34,277 nucleotides of DNA from Gemmataceae bacterium (GCA_009691845.1 SIAJ01000065.1:1-34277), one strand, 5' to 3'. Counted from the stretch's first letter, positions 7,617-16,120 are shown. Made by a program: numbers and translations. Notes: a model not told the origin generated them from the letters alone.

Positions 7617-9194
7617 CTACTTATCCGCGAAGTTCATGTGGAACATTCCGGTCGCCCGGCTGTTTCGCATGGCTTCGAGCACATGGGCCTTCACTTCCAG
7701 GAAAGCCAGGGCACATCGCGGATCGAACTGGCTGCCGCTGAAACGTTCGACCTCGGCAAAGGCCTGCTCGGGTGTCTTGACGTGTCCCACGTTGTATGGT
7801 CGCTTGGTGGTCATGGCGTCGAAGGCGTCGGCAACTGCCAACACCCGGGCCAGGAGTGGGATGTCTTCGCCAGCGAGTTTGTCCGGGTAGCCGCGACCGT
7901 CCCAGCGTTCGTGATGCGAGCGAACGATGGGTCGCGTGTCCTTGAGTTCGGGGATCGATTTCAGGATATCATCGCCCAGGGTGGTGTGTGTCTTCATGAT
8001 CTCGAACTCGGCATCGGTCAAGCGATCGGGCTTGCGGAGAATGGCATCGTCGATACCGATCTTGCCGATGTCGTGCAGCGGGCCGCCGGTTCGAAGTTGA
8101 TCGAGTTCTTTCGGCGAGAGCCCGAGTTCCTCGCCGACGAGCAGTGAATAGGCCGTCACGCGGGCCGTGTGGCCACCGGTGTATGCGTCTCGCATTTCAA
8201 CCGCGGACGCCAGGGCTGAGATGGTTTGGAGGAACAGTTCGCGTTGTCGGCGCAAGAGTTGGGCACATTCGATGCCGGCAGACACGTGCGCGGCCAACGC
8301 ATCGGCAAGATGCAGATCGTCCTCGGTAAAGGGCTTCTGCCAGTACGAGCGATCGAGGTGAATCGCACCCAAGTGCTTGCGAGGAGAGCGGAGCAAAACG
8401 CAGAGAACCGAGGCCATGGCACCGTCGGCAATGCTGATGGCACCGCAGAGTTCTTTATCCTCTTCGACACTGGAGCAGAGGATCGATTTCCCCTGGCTAT
8501 AGCAGCGGTTGGCGAGTCCCTTGCTGAAATTGAATCGGGAAGTGGTTTCACCGCGGCCGGTCGCCAGGGCTTTGAGCTTGAGTTCGTTATCCGGGCCTTC
8601 GGCCAAAACGATGGCACCACGCTGGGCATCCAGCACGTGGACCGCATCGTTCAGAATCGAGTAGAGTAGTTCGTCTTCGGACTCGATGTTGACCAGATGA
8701 TGCCCAGCACGAAGCAAGGCCATCAACTGGTCGCCTGGGCGGGGTGCATGGTTGCGGTCGAGCAGCAGGCGGTCGTAACCTTCCTGCCAGGAGGAACTCG
8801 CTTCGGCCTCAACGACGATTTGTTCGGAGGATGCTGGTTGCCGAACCGGTTCGGGCGGAGGGGCATCCAGCAGTTCGACCATCATGGCCACTTTGCCAAA
8901 CTGCACGATGTCGCGGGGATGCAGTTGCCGTTCGCCCGGCCCGAGGCGGACGCCGTTCACGAAGGTGCCGTTCGTGCTTTCCAGATCGCGGACCCACCAG
9001 CCCGTCTCAGCATGGCGGACTTCCGCGTGGCGGCGGCTGACGGAACTGTCATCGAGGACGATTTCGAGCGTATCCAGGCGACCGGCTCGAAGTATGTTGG
9101 TGGACTCCCAGGCCTTTCCTTTGACCTCGCCACTAATTCCCTTCAAGCGAATCGAGACGCTCGAGTTGATGTTCAAGACCCCCTCCTCATCCAT
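7617..9194 (-). CDS. FHA-GAF-HD-GYP signalling protein
   Basis: 525 aa. An FHA domain occupies about residues 35-105 (GRL...SVSRRHAEV...DLESTNGTFVNG); FHA domains bind phosphothreonine peptides. A GAF domain lies at about 165-312. The HD-GYP domain is at about 330-505, with the metal-binding HD at 374-375 (LHDIGKIG), HHERWDGRGYP at 427-437 and VADAFDAM near 455. Active HD-GYP proteins hydrolyse cyclic di-GMP, and the key residues are intact here. There is no membrane segment, so it should be cytoplasmic. A plausible reading is that a Ser/Thr kinase signal is received by FHA and a small-molecule signal by GAF, with c-di-GMP turnover as output; this is inference. It shares the FHA-GAF front end with the activator at 27678-29603. 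Confidence 0.92.
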   Translation of the reverse strand: MDEEGVLNINSSVSIRLKGISGEVKGKAWESTNILRAGRLDTLEIVLDDSSVSRRHAEVRHAETGWWVRDLESTNGTFVNGVRLGPGERQLHPRDIVQFGKVAMMVELLDAPPPEPVRQPASSEQIVVEAEASSSWQEGYDRLLLDRNHAPRPGDQLMALLRAGHHLVNIESEDELLYSILNDAVHVLDAQRGAIVLAEGPDNELKLKALATGRGETTSRFNFSKGLANRCYSQGKSILCSSVEEDKELCGAISIADGAMASVLCVLLRSPRKHLGAIHLDRSYWQKPFTEDDLHLADALAAHVSAGIECAQLLRRQRELFLQTISALASAVEMRDAYTGGHTARVTAYSLLVGEELGLSPKELDQLRTGGPLHDIGKIGIDDAILRKPDRLTDAEFEIMKTHTTLGDDILKSIPELKDTRPIVRSHHERWDGRGYPDKLAGEDIPLLARVLAVADAFDAMTTKRPYNVGHVKTPEQAFAEVERFSGSQFDPRCALAFLEVKAHVLEAMRNSRATGMFHMNFADK

Positions 9195-9386
9195 GCCAGC
9201 GTCGGTGCGAACTCGTGCGGGCAGGGAATCTCCCTTATGGGTTGTGAAAAGAGCAGAACACTTGCACCAATTTAGTTCAGAGTTGAAGCCGGTTCAAAAG
9301 GAATCTTTGGCACGAAAGGAATAATTTCAGATCCGAAAGTGGCTGCTCGAGTCATAATTCGGCGCTAGTGCCATATTCACAAGGAG

Positions 9387-9959
9387 TTAGAACCGCTTTT
9401 CGCTGTCTTCCTCGTCATCGTCTTCGTCGGGGGCAAAAGGCAATTCCTCATCGTCTTCGTCATCAAATTCGCTCTCGTCGGCATCCAGAGGTTCAAGATC
9501 GTCAGGCGGAGTCTCAATTCGTCGGATAATATCGACAGGTGACTTCTCGCCGTAAATCAGCTCCATCATACCCGCAAAATAGCGGTCGATGGTCGTCAGG
9601 TTTGCCCGAAGTAGGTTATCGATCATCTTGCTGGTGAGATCGCCCCCTTCGATGTCGAGGCTGGTCTTGTAGCGAACCTCGCCATCATCGAAGTCGAGCT
9701 CGAAGTTGCCGATCCGCATTCCGCGGTTCGCCCGCGTGATGAACTCGGCCACCTGAGCCATCTTGTCCGACGAAGCGTTGACGGGCATATAGGAGTAAAA
9801 GATCAGCCAGTGCTTTGCTTCATCGACTTCGCCGTAGCAGAGCAAGCGACCGGAACGCCCCTTGAAGTGGAAGCGAATGATCGTCTCCCCTTCGAGGATC
9901 TCGTACTTCCATTCTTCCTCTTCCATGTAGTCGATGAGTTCCGAGAACAAGCCGGTCAT
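9387..9959 (-). CDS. YbjN-like protein with acidic tail
   Basis: 190 aa. Residues 1-150 resemble the YbjN / 'bacterial sensory transduction regulator' domain, including the pattern of alternating strands (TIIRFHFKGRSGRLLCYG ... HWLIFYSYMPVN) and a helix pair before IGNFELDFDDGEVRYKTSLD. From about residue 155 the chain is almost entirely Asp and Glu with few hydrophobics (ESEFDDEDDEELPF, then DEDDDEEDSEKRF), probably disordered. YbjN domains resemble type III secretion chaperone folds and probably bind partner proteins; no enzyme function is known. GGAGG lies a few bases before the ATG. It has no signal peptide. It sits 120 nt after the T2SS-F-like gene on the same strand. Confidence 0.75.
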   Translation of the reverse strand: MTGLFSELIDYMEEEEWKYEILEGETIIRFHFKGRSGRLLCYGEVDEAKHWLIFYSYMPVNASSDKMAQVAEFITRANRGMRIGNFELDFDDGEVRYKTSLDIEGGDLTSKMIDNLLRANLTTIDRYFAGMMELIYGEKSPVDIIRRIETPPDDLEPLDADESEFDDEDDEELPFAPDEDDDEEDSEKRF

Positions 9960-10079
9960 AGGGCCTCCCGCCGACAGGCGAATCAGGTTGCGGGTTATAA
10001 TCTCTCATTTTACCCAGCCGAGGGGAACCTCAACAGGGGTTCAGCCGAGAATCGCCGAGAAGATTGCCCTCATTCCTCC

Positions 10080-11096
10080 TTACCCACCCAGTGCCTGGAT
10101 GTATGTTCCAGCCATGCGAAAGATCATGATAATCATGAACAGTGCAACCAGGCCATAAACTCCGACTGCCAGCGCCCGCGTGGCAGCTTTCATGCGTCGG
10201 GCAGATTCCTCGCGGTAGAACTCGGCCTGTTTCGCCATCACTTCGGGAATTTGGCCGCTTTCTTCGCCAATCGTGATCATCGCCAAAAATTCGGCCGGAA
10301 AGATGGGATTCGTTCGCATGGCCTCGGCGATTTCTTCCCCCTTCTGAATGCGCTTCGCGATTCGATCTGCCTGCGCCTTGAACGCGGAATTGCCGGTTGC
10401 CTTCAAGCTCATTCGCATGGCCTTGCTGACCGAAAGGGAGGAATCGAGCGTGAGCTTCAAAGCCAGGCAAAATCGCCCCATCGCGATGGAGCGAGCACAC
10501 GGGCCGAAGATTGGCACACGCAAGAGCCAGGCTTCGAAGCCTTCGCGCTTGGCGAGAGTACGGGTGAAGATCTTGAGGGCCAGAAGTGCTGCACCGACGG
10601 TTGCACCAACCACAAGCAAGAAGAGAATCGCACCGCTGGTGCCAGACAGCCCGAAGCCGATTGGTTGGGCCGGGTTATCCGGAGCCAGCAAACCCAGTAC
10701 GAAAATCGTGAAGGCGATGACGAGAACCCCGGCGACGAACTGGAACACCGGCCAAGCAATCTGCGAACGGAACTCTCGTTTTAACTGATGTTGAAGGTGA
10801 TAGTATTCCTTGAGTTGGGCAAAGACATCAGGGATGCGCCCAGAGCGTTCGCCTACGGCCGCGAGGGATACGAAGAGTTCGGGCAGATTTGCACCCTCGG
10901 CAGCTAGACTGTCTTCGAGAGTTTCGCCGGCCTCAAGTTTGGTGATAATTCGCCGTGCCATCTCGCGAAAGGCGAGAGGACCAGACTTGGCCTGCATCTC
11001 GAACACGCGAACGAGCGGCAGCCCCGCTCCGTGCCCGTGGCCAATGGCCTGGCTCCAGGTGGCAAGTGCGTCGTAAGAATAGCTGGGTCCGAACAT
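10080..11096 (-). CDS. Type II secretion / type IV pilus GspF-PilC-like inner-membrane protein
   Basis: 338 aa with two tandem T2SSF domains: residues about 10-130 (ALATWSQAIGHGHGAGLPL ... SLAAVGERSGRIPDVF) and about 210-335 (FCLALKLTLDSSLSVSKAM ... MITIGEESGQIPEVM). The repeated GERSG and GEESG motifs are the family signature. Hydrophobic segments lie near 140-165, 175-200 and 305-330. Family members form the inner-membrane platform of type II secretion or type IV pilus machines and contact the assembly ATPase. No ATPase, pseudopilin or secretin gene is adjacent, so this is an orphan or a dispersed component. The N-terminal cytoplasmic region before the first domain is very short. The next gene is divergent, and a REP-like double hairpin lies between. 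Confidence 0.9.
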   Translation of the reverse strand: MFGPSYSYDALATWSQAIGHGHGAGLPLVRVFEMQAKSGPLAFREMARRIITKLEAGETLEDSLAAEGANLPELFVSLAAVGERSGRIPDVFAQLKEYYHLQHQLKREFRSQIAWPVFQFVAGVLVIAFTIFVLGLLAPDNPAQPIGFGLSGTSGAILFLLVVGATVGAALLALKIFTRTLAKREGFEAWLLRVPIFGPCARSIAMGRFCLALKLTLDSSLSVSKAMRMSLKATGNSAFKAQADRIAKRIQKGEEIAEAMRTNPIFPAEFLAMITIGEESGQIPEVMAKQAEFYREESARRMKAATRALAVGVYGLVALFMIIMIFRMAGTYIQALGG

Positions 11097-11108
11097 GGGT
11101 GCCTATTA

Positions 11109-11179
11109 GTAGTTCGCACACTCTGTGTGCGAACGGAGATCACCAGGAGTGCTGTCGGCACACGGAATGTGCCGACTAC
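11109..11179. repeat. REP/BIME-like double hairpin with GTAG and CTAC ends
   Basis: GTAG at 11109-11112 is followed by hairpin TTCGCACAC/GTGTGCGAA with a 3-nt loop (11113-11133). A second hairpin, GTCGGCACA/TGTGCCGAC, lies at 11154-11176 and ends in CTAC. The arms are related as inverted copies. It lies between two divergent genes, directly upstream of the DUF309 gene, and it may overlap or displace that promoter. Confidence 0.7.
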
Positions 11180-11198
11180 TATGAAACAGGATACGCGG

Positions 11199-11606
11199 AT
11201 GGCAGCCACGACGGAATACGACTCTCGGTATCTGCAGGGAGTGCTCCGATTCAACCGTGCCGAATATTTCGAGGCCCACGAAGTTTGGGAAGATCTCTGG
11301 CACGACACGGCCGGACCAGAACGGAGATTTATTCAGGGTTTGATCCAGGCGGCCGTTTGTGTCTACCATGCGAATAACGGAAACGCCATGGGGTCTCGGC
11401 GGCTGTTTCATTCGGGACGTCGATACATGGCAGGATTCCCGAATCGGCATCTTGGACTGGACGCCGAGTATTTCTGGAAGATGATGGAGCGTGCTTTGGC
11501 GGACTTGCTTGCTGATTCATCCGTGACATTCGCCACGCTTCGGGCGGATTGTGTTCCGAAGATTGCACTGCTGCCCGAGCCGGGCTGCTGGCCCGAGGAT
11601 TCATGA
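11199..11606 (+). CDS. DUF309 domain protein
   Basis: 135 aa from the ATG at 11199 (AGGA about 8 nt upstream); an ATG at 11181 would add 6 aa but lies only 1 nt beyond the REP-like element. The signature LRFNRAEYFEAHEVWEDLW followed by ERRFIQGLIQAAVCVYHANNGN identifies DUF309, a small all-helical family with conserved His and Glu residues around EAHE. Its biochemical function is unknown. The stop overlaps the start of the next gene (ATGA), so the two are translationally coupled. No export signal. Confidence 0.85.
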   Translation: MAATTEYDSRYLQGVLRFNRAEYFEAHEVWEDLWHDTAGPERRFIQGLIQAAVCVYHANNGNAMGSRRLFHSGRRYMAGFPNRHLGLDAEYFWKMMERALADLLADSSVTFATLRADCVPKIALLPEPGCWPEDS

Positions 11607-12301
11607 ACGAAGATCAAGCGGCGCTCGAGAAATTCGATGGCACGGTCAGGCTATTCCCACTGCCGGGCATGGTCATCTACCCCCAATCCATCCAGCCACT
11701 GCACATCTTCGAACATCGGTATCGGCAACTGACGGCCGACGCCTTGGCCTCCGATCGTTTGATCGCGTTGACCATGCTCCAACCGGGCTGGGAAGAGAAG
11801 TACGACCAATGCCCGGCGATTTGCCAGGTGGGGTGTCTCGGTCGGATTGTAGCCGACCAGCTCTTGCCTGATGGCCGATACCACTTGATTCTTCGCGGGC
11901 TAGCCCGAGTACGTACTCTCGATGAGTTGCCGACGGAAAAACTCTACCGGCTTGCGAATGTCGAAGTGCTAACGGATGTCGCGACCGATGACATTGACGA
12001 ACTGATGACGTTAAGAACCGCCCTCGCCGACGTGATTCTGCCGCGAATTTCTTCGGGGCCCATTCGCGAGCATCTGAACGAGTTCTTTCACGGCGAACTC
12101 TCGCTCGGTCCGTTGTGCGATGTGCTTGCGTTCAGTTTGCCACTGTCCCCTGAAGTGAGACAGGAATTGTTGGAAGAAGTTGATGTGACGGCACGTGCCC
12201 GCCGACTGATGGAGGCCTGTCGGGCCATCGTAGCCGGAGCGGGCTCAAAGTCCGAAACCGCGTCCGGCAGACGATTTCCCCCGGACTTCAGCTCGAACTA
12301 G
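11603..12301 (+). CDS. Lon-substrate-binding (LON) domain protein, stand-alone
   Basis: 232 aa. The ATG at 11603 overlaps the DUF309 stop by ATGA and is preceded by GAGG. The sequence FPLPGMVIYPQSIQPLHIFEHRYRQL is the start of the LON N-terminal domain (PF02190), followed by CPAICQVGCLGRIV and LPDGRYHLILRGLARVR. There is no AAA+ or protease domain, so this is a stand-alone LON domain protein like those widespread in bacteria, not Lon protease. Such proteins probably bind peptides; the partner is unknown. The pair with DUF309 suggests a common job, though I know of no established link. Confidence 0.85.
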   Translation: MNEDQAALEKFDGTVRLFPLPGMVIYPQSIQPLHIFEHRYRQLTADALASDRLIALTMLQPGWEEKYDQCPAICQVGCLGRIVADQLLPDGRYHLILRGLARVRTLDELPTEKLYRLANVEVLTDVATDDIDELMTLRTALADVILPRISSGPIREHLNEFFHGELSLGPLCDVLAFSLPLSPEVRQELLEEVDVTARARRLMEACRAIVAGAGSKSETASGRRFPPDFSSN

Positions 12302-12304
12302 CAC

Positions 12305-13297
12305 TCAATCTTTCGGCAGTGCTAATTTCAACTTGTCCGCCAACCGATAGCCGGCCAGCACGATGCGGACCTTTGCCAGCTCCTTCGCGGTTGCCACGTA
12401 CTCGACGCTAAGTGCCGGTGCGTCGGTTGGGACCGGTGTATTGAAGCCAACGACCGCACCTCGAAGTTTTCCTTCGCGGTAGCCAACACGAACGGCTAGT
12501 TCGTGGCTTTCACGAACCCAGGAGGGAAATGTGGTGTTCTTGGTGAGTTCTTGCATTTTATCTCGGCCATACTTGGGATCGCGGAGTGTCTCGTCAATCT
12601 CTTTGAGTCGTTCGTACAGCTTGGCTTGTCGGGTGGTCGAGTCACTCTCCCAGCCATCCGCCTTGCCGAGCGCATCGTCCCAGAATGCATGGAGCTTGAC
12701 GCCCTTGCCCTCGACTGTGACGCCGAAGCGGTTCCCGCCGAGGTCGCCATCGGGAAAAATCGACGAGTACAACGTGCCACAATGCAGAGGCTGGTGGACA
12801 TCGCCGATAAGGTGCGACATCCAGCAGATGGCCACTGCACGATCTCCCTTTGTGGCCGAGCGCAGTTTCGCTTCGGAGATACGTTGCCGAAATGCCCCCA
12901 CGATGTCTTGGACGTCGGGATCGGACTTCAAATCGCGAACGACGTCCATGTATCCGTCCGCCGCGATCGGCATGTTCACATAATGATCTCCGGGACGATG
13001 GTAGCCGGTTACGCGATCGCCACGCGGATCGTCCTTCTTGGGTCGTATCCAGTCGGACCAGGTGGCGGCACGCAGGAATGCCCATTCGGCGAGCGGCACG
13101 TCGGCGGGGCAAAGCTTTGACAGATGATCCTTGTAATGCGGGTGTTCCTCAAGGAGTTTGGCGATCCGCACCTTCAGCCCGTCGCCCATCTCGCGATACG
13201 CGATGCGGGCGACTGCCATGTGCCCGAATTCGTTCCAGGCCAAAGCGGAATTGGCGAAAAGCAACCAACCCGAGACCAGAGCCAGTAGGTAACGCAT
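12305..13297 (-). CDS. Secreted S1/P1-family nuclease
   Basis: 330 aa from the ATG at 13297, chosen because GGAG lies 8 nt upstream and a signal peptide follows (MRYLLALVSGWLLFANSALA). Predicted cleavage leaves Trp21 as the mature N-terminus, and in this family the N-terminal Trp is itself a zinc ligand. Other expected ligands are visible: GH (His26), SDW (Asp82), GDHYVNM (His105), SHLIGDVHQPLH (162-172), GDLGGNRFGV (about 185) and KLHAFWD (His203, Asp207). The family comprises zinc-dependent single-strand nucleases/3'-nucleotidases, here predicted periplasmic or extracellular. It stands alone, ending 3 nt from the convergent LON-domain gene. All key residues appear intact, so it is probably active. 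Confidence 0.92.
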   Translation of the reverse strand: MRYLLALVSGWLLFANSALAWNEFGHMAVARIAYREMGDGLKVRIAKLLEEHPHYKDHLSKLCPADVPLAEWAFLRAATWSDWIRPKKDDPRGDRVTGYHRPGDHYVNMPIAADGYMDVVRDLKSDPDVQDIVGAFRQRISEAKLRSATKGDRAVAICWMSHLIGDVHQPLHCGTLYSSIFPDGDLGGNRFGVTVEGKGVKLHAFWDDALGKADGWESDSTTRQAKLYERLKEIDETLRDPKYGRDKMQELTKNTTFPSWVRESHELAVRVGYREGKLRGAVVGFNTPVPTDAPALSVEYVATAKELAKVRIVLAGYRLADKLKLALPKD

Positions 13298-13978
13298 TCT
13301 GAGAACTCCGGAAAATGGCGAGAGTCTTGTGTTTGGTGTACGACTTGCGATGCGGAGTTGTCGCGGTCCGCACACGGTCTCATGGCTATTTCACGAAGCA
13401 CGACCAGGAAAAGCGATGGAGAACGGCAGTCCACTTGCTGCAAGACACGGCATGCATTCTCGATCAACCAAGGGTCTACGAAAGCAGTCATCTGCGATCA
13501 CTGTTCTCAACCCGTGTTTGAGAGAACGTGCCATGCGTTACTTGCGGTCGTGCTCTCGAATATTTGCCGGACCTTAGAGAGGTCGGCTCGCTCGAAACTG
13601 TGTGCAACAACGAATGGATGTCGCCCATTCCACGGGTTGCTGGGCGGTTGTATCGCCTGTGCGCGAACTACACGACGGCGAACGTTTGCAACTGGGCCAT
13701 TCCTGCGCAATCCAGGCACACGCTGTGTGAAAGGGCATTTTCGGGTGATCAGGGGCGTCTGGCTCGCGCATCGGTGTCGAAGGGTTCTCTATCAACAGCC
13801 GGGTCAGTCTGTTGGTGCCTGTAGAGATGCAGCCTCCTACCCAATCCGTATCTGCCAGCCTCCTGACTTTTGGTTCGCCAAGGCATTTGCTATACTTTCT
13901 CTACCTGATTGCAGGTGTGCGCCAAGCCCCAGCCTCCGGGACCATACTTTCCCGGTAGCGACTGTTGAGGATCCCAGT
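13298..13978. other. Intergenic region without recognisable gene
   Basis: The region separates the nuclease gene (-) from the STAS gene (+). Open frames exist on both strands, but none shows a family motif, signal peptide or ribosome site, and overlapping ones contradict each other. It may hold eroded coding sequence. A possible promoter lies at its right end (TATACT at 13891-13896). Confidence 0.5.
13870..13896 (+). promoter_or_regulatory. Possible sigma-70 promoter for the STAS gene
   Basis: TTGGTT (13870-13875) and TATACT (13891-13896) are 15 nt apart, slightly short for a housekeeping promoter, about 83 nt upstream of the STAS start. The -10 element is good; the -35 assignment is weak. 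Confidence 0.3.
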
Positions 13979-14329
13979 ATGCCCTTTCACGCCCAAGAGT
14001 TGCAGATTGAAGTCACTCGTGATGGCAATCGCTCCGTGGTACGTTTCCTCCATTGCGACAGTCTGAATGAGTACAACGCCGACCGGGTCGGTCAGCTAAT
14101 GTCCGAACTCGCAGTCGGACACGCGGATCAGCAAGTTGTTCTCGACATGAGCACGATTCAGTATCTCACGAGCACCATCCTCGGACATATGATGGCTCTT
14201 CACAAGAAATTGCGTGCGAGCGGCGGGCGGCTCAGGCTGGAAAACGTGCTCCCGGCGGTCCGCAATGTATTCCATGCCACGCTCTTGGATCAGGTGCTGG
14301 ACATTCAGGTGGCGGGAGCCGTGGCGTGA
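13979..14329 (+). CDS. STAS-domain protein (anti-anti-sigma-factor-like)
   Basis: 116 aa from the ATG at 13979 with GAGGAT upstream; the frame is open far to the left, but nothing there looks coding. The chain shows the STAS pattern: an N-terminal beta strand pair (SVVRFLHCDSLNEYNADRV), then VVLDMSTIQYLTSTILGHMM, where the Ser/Thr pair occupies the usual phospho-acceptor region, then LRLENVLPAVRNVFHATLL. STAS proteins such as SpoIIAA are phosphorylated by anti-sigma kinases and release sigma factors. No partner kinase or sigma gene is adjacent. The downstream neighbour, 3 nt later, is a ruined DUF202 gene. Confidence 0.85.
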   Translation: MPFHAQELQIEVTRDGNRSVVRFLHCDSLNEYNADRVGQLMSELAVGHADQQVVLDMSTIQYLTSTILGHMMALHKKLRASGGRLRLENVLPAVRNVFHATLLDQVLDIQVAGAVA

Positions 14330-14332
14330 AGC

Positions 14333-14663
14333 ATGAACGGGAACGCGTTCGACGATCCGCGAATTCCATTGGCTGCCGAACGAATCTCGCTCGCCTGGGT
14401 CCGAACCGGCCTCGCCCTCATGGGCCTCGGCTTTGTCGTCGCTGTTTCTCCATGAACTCGCGTAACGCGTGGCCAGCCCACCCCCAATGATCGTGACACT
14501 CTCTGGAATGGTGGCGCTCGGTGCCACGATTTGACACATTCACTTGCCTCGCCGGTTGAGCAAGGGCGGGGCCTATAGACCGACTGCGTTTTCGCTGAGC
14601 GTCGGAGTCACTTTTCTCATGACTGTGTTGGGCATGCTGCTGGTGGCATATTTGTTACTCTGA
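14333..14663 (+). pseudogene. DUF202 (YidH-like) membrane protein, decayed
   Basis: The ATG at 14333 opens a 40-codon frame ending in TGA (14453-14455) that contains the DUF202 core AAERISLAWVRTGLALMG followed by FVV. From about 14442 the next frame continues the family pattern with LFLHELA, then a TAA, then SGMVALGATI, a TGA, and finally YRPTAFSLSVGVTF and a last hydrophobic helix LGMLLVAYLLL ending at the TGA at 14661-14663. Together the pieces give a small DUF202 protein with three membrane helices in the right order. The frameshift after FVV fits the loss of about 8 nt, and two further in-frame stops follow. It starts 3 nt after the STAS gene and was probably its operon partner. The intact family function is unknown. 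Confidence 0.8.
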
Positions 14664-14668
14664 AGCTT

Positions 14669-16039
14669 TCACAAATACCGAATCCGTTTGTTCACATCCG
14701 TATTCACCGAGTGATACGGCGCAGTGAGATTGCCCGACGAGAACACGGTCTTGGCGGCTTCGCAATCGTCGTCCCCCAGGGCATTGCGGAAGATATTGTG
14801 CATGTACTCGATGCCGAGTTTCGAGGGACGCATCTTGACCGGATCGTAAAAACTCGGGTGCATTTGCCGGGAATGAATCAGGCCCCAGCGGTCGCGGAAA
14901 TCGTTGGCGGGCACGCTCGACACGTGGAAGCCTTGCTCCTTGTTCCACTGCAAAATGCTCACCGCGTTGATCTGCCCATCCAGAAGGGCATCGATGGCGT
15001 TACCGCCAAGCTGAGCCGCATAGAAGCGGTCGAACAGGATCGGTCGGCCGCCACGCTGCGTGTGCCCGACTTTACGAGTAAAGATGGCCGCCTTCGCCGA
15101 TTCGTTGCGTCGCTTTGTGGTGAAATATTCGTCGCCGAGCCGGTTAATCAGCAAGTTGCGAAGAGCCTCGGATGCTCCCGAAAGCAATTTGTTCCCTGCC
15201 GGATCCGTCGAAACCAGTTCCGATCCGAGTTCGTGTCCTTTCTCGTCCACGATTCCTTCGCCGCAGATGATCAGGACGTTCTTCTGCAATTCGTAAACCT
15301 CCTTGATCCGGGCGACTAGCGCATCCGTGTCGAGCGGATGTTCGGGAACGAGCAAGATGTCTGGCCGACCGTAGCACGCCCCGAGAGCGATGTAGCCCGA
15401 ATGGCGGCCCATCACTTCGACGATGGCGATTCGTCGATGGCTCTCGGCCGTGGTTCGCAACCGTTCGACGCCTGCCGCGGATACGAACACGGATGTGGCA
15501 TAGCCCGGCGTGACATAGTTCACCATTTGACCGAGATCGATCGGGTCGTTGTTTGTTCGTCGGCTGTATTTGTGCTCGCCATTCGGCAGATTTTCACGAC
15601 GCCATTCGTCGGACTCGGTGCGGTAATTCAGCCCGAGATCGTTGTCGATCGTTTTCGGTGCCAAGACCGTGGGGATCGATTCACTGAGAGCCTGCATCCC
15701 GTTCAAGGTGCCATCGCCCCCGACGCAAATCAGGCCATCCACTTTTAATTGGTGCAGGCGCGAGACCACGGCGGCAAGAGTCGCTTTGTCGTCGGAATTG
15801 ACATAGTCGCGGGATGCGCCGAGGAGTGTACCGCCGAGCGTGGGATCGAGTTCCGGGATGCTGGTGTAAAGCGGATTCAGGTGGACGTGCGGCACACGTG
15901 GATTCAGCAGGCCGCTGAAGCCTTTGATGATGCCGATAAGTTCCACCCGGCACTGGTTGGCCCGCGTCACCGCGCCCGCTATCGTGGCGTTCAGGGCGGG
16001 CGTGTCTCCACCGGCAGTCAGAATGGCAATGCGTTTCAT
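14669..16039 (-). CDS. pfkA: 6-phosphofructokinase (predicted ATP-dependent)
   Basis: 456 aa. The N-terminal MKRIAILTAGGDTPALN is the family's nucleotide-binding loop. GGDGT at 107-111 and PKTIDND at 128-134 mark the two diagnostic positions: Gly in GGDG normally means ATP use, while Lys in PKTIDND is common in PPi-type and in plant/trypanosome ATP-type enzymes. The combination therefore points to ATP-dependent enzymes of the longer clade; PPi use cannot be excluded. The catalytic Asp is in TIDND. VEVMGRHSGYIAL, VPEHP and KVGHTQRGG are further conserved blocks. The protein converts fructose 6-phosphate to fructose 1,6-bisphosphate in glycolysis. The gene stands alone, with a REP-like element just upstream of its start. 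Confidence 0.93.
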   Translation of the reverse strand: MKRIAILTAGGDTPALNATIAGAVTRANQCRVELIGIIKGFSGLLNPRVPHVHLNPLYTSIPELDPTLGGTLLGASRDYVNSDDKATLAAVVSRLHQLKVDGLICVGGDGTLNGMQALSESIPTVLAPKTIDNDLGLNYRTESDEWRRENLPNGEHKYSRRTNNDPIDLGQMVNYVTPGYATSVFVSAAGVERLRTTAESHRRIAIVEVMGRHSGYIALGACYGRPDILLVPEHPLDTDALVARIKEVYELQKNVLIICGEGIVDEKGHELGSELVSTDPAGNKLLSGASEALRNLLINRLGDEYFTTKRRNESAKAAIFTRKVGHTQRGGRPILFDRFYAAQLGGNAIDALLDGQINAVSILQWNKEQGFHVSSVPANDFRDRWGLIHSRQMHPSFYDPVKMRPSKLGIEYMHNIFRNALGDDDCEAAKTVFSSGNLTAPYHSVNTDVNKRIRYL

Positions 16040-16062
16040 GGAATGCAGTTCGTTAGTTCATG

Positions 16063-16120
16063 GTAGCCCGCACACTCCGTGTGCGGAACAATCGGCGTAG
16101 CAAGTATGCCGACTGCTAAC
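16063..16120. repeat. REP/BIME-like double hairpin
   Basis: GTAG at 16063-16066, then hairpin CCGCACAC/GTGTGCGG with a 3-nt loop (16068-16086), then a second imperfect hairpin beginning TCGGCGTA and ending TATGCCGA (16092-16112), ending CTAA instead of CTAC. It lies 23 nt upstream of the phosphofructokinase start. Confidence 0.6.

Noticed and set aside
13358..13978. Upstream extension of the STAS gene frame
   Set aside because: The 207 extra codons show no protein-like pattern, and the ATG at 13979 has a good ribosome site and begins the domain.
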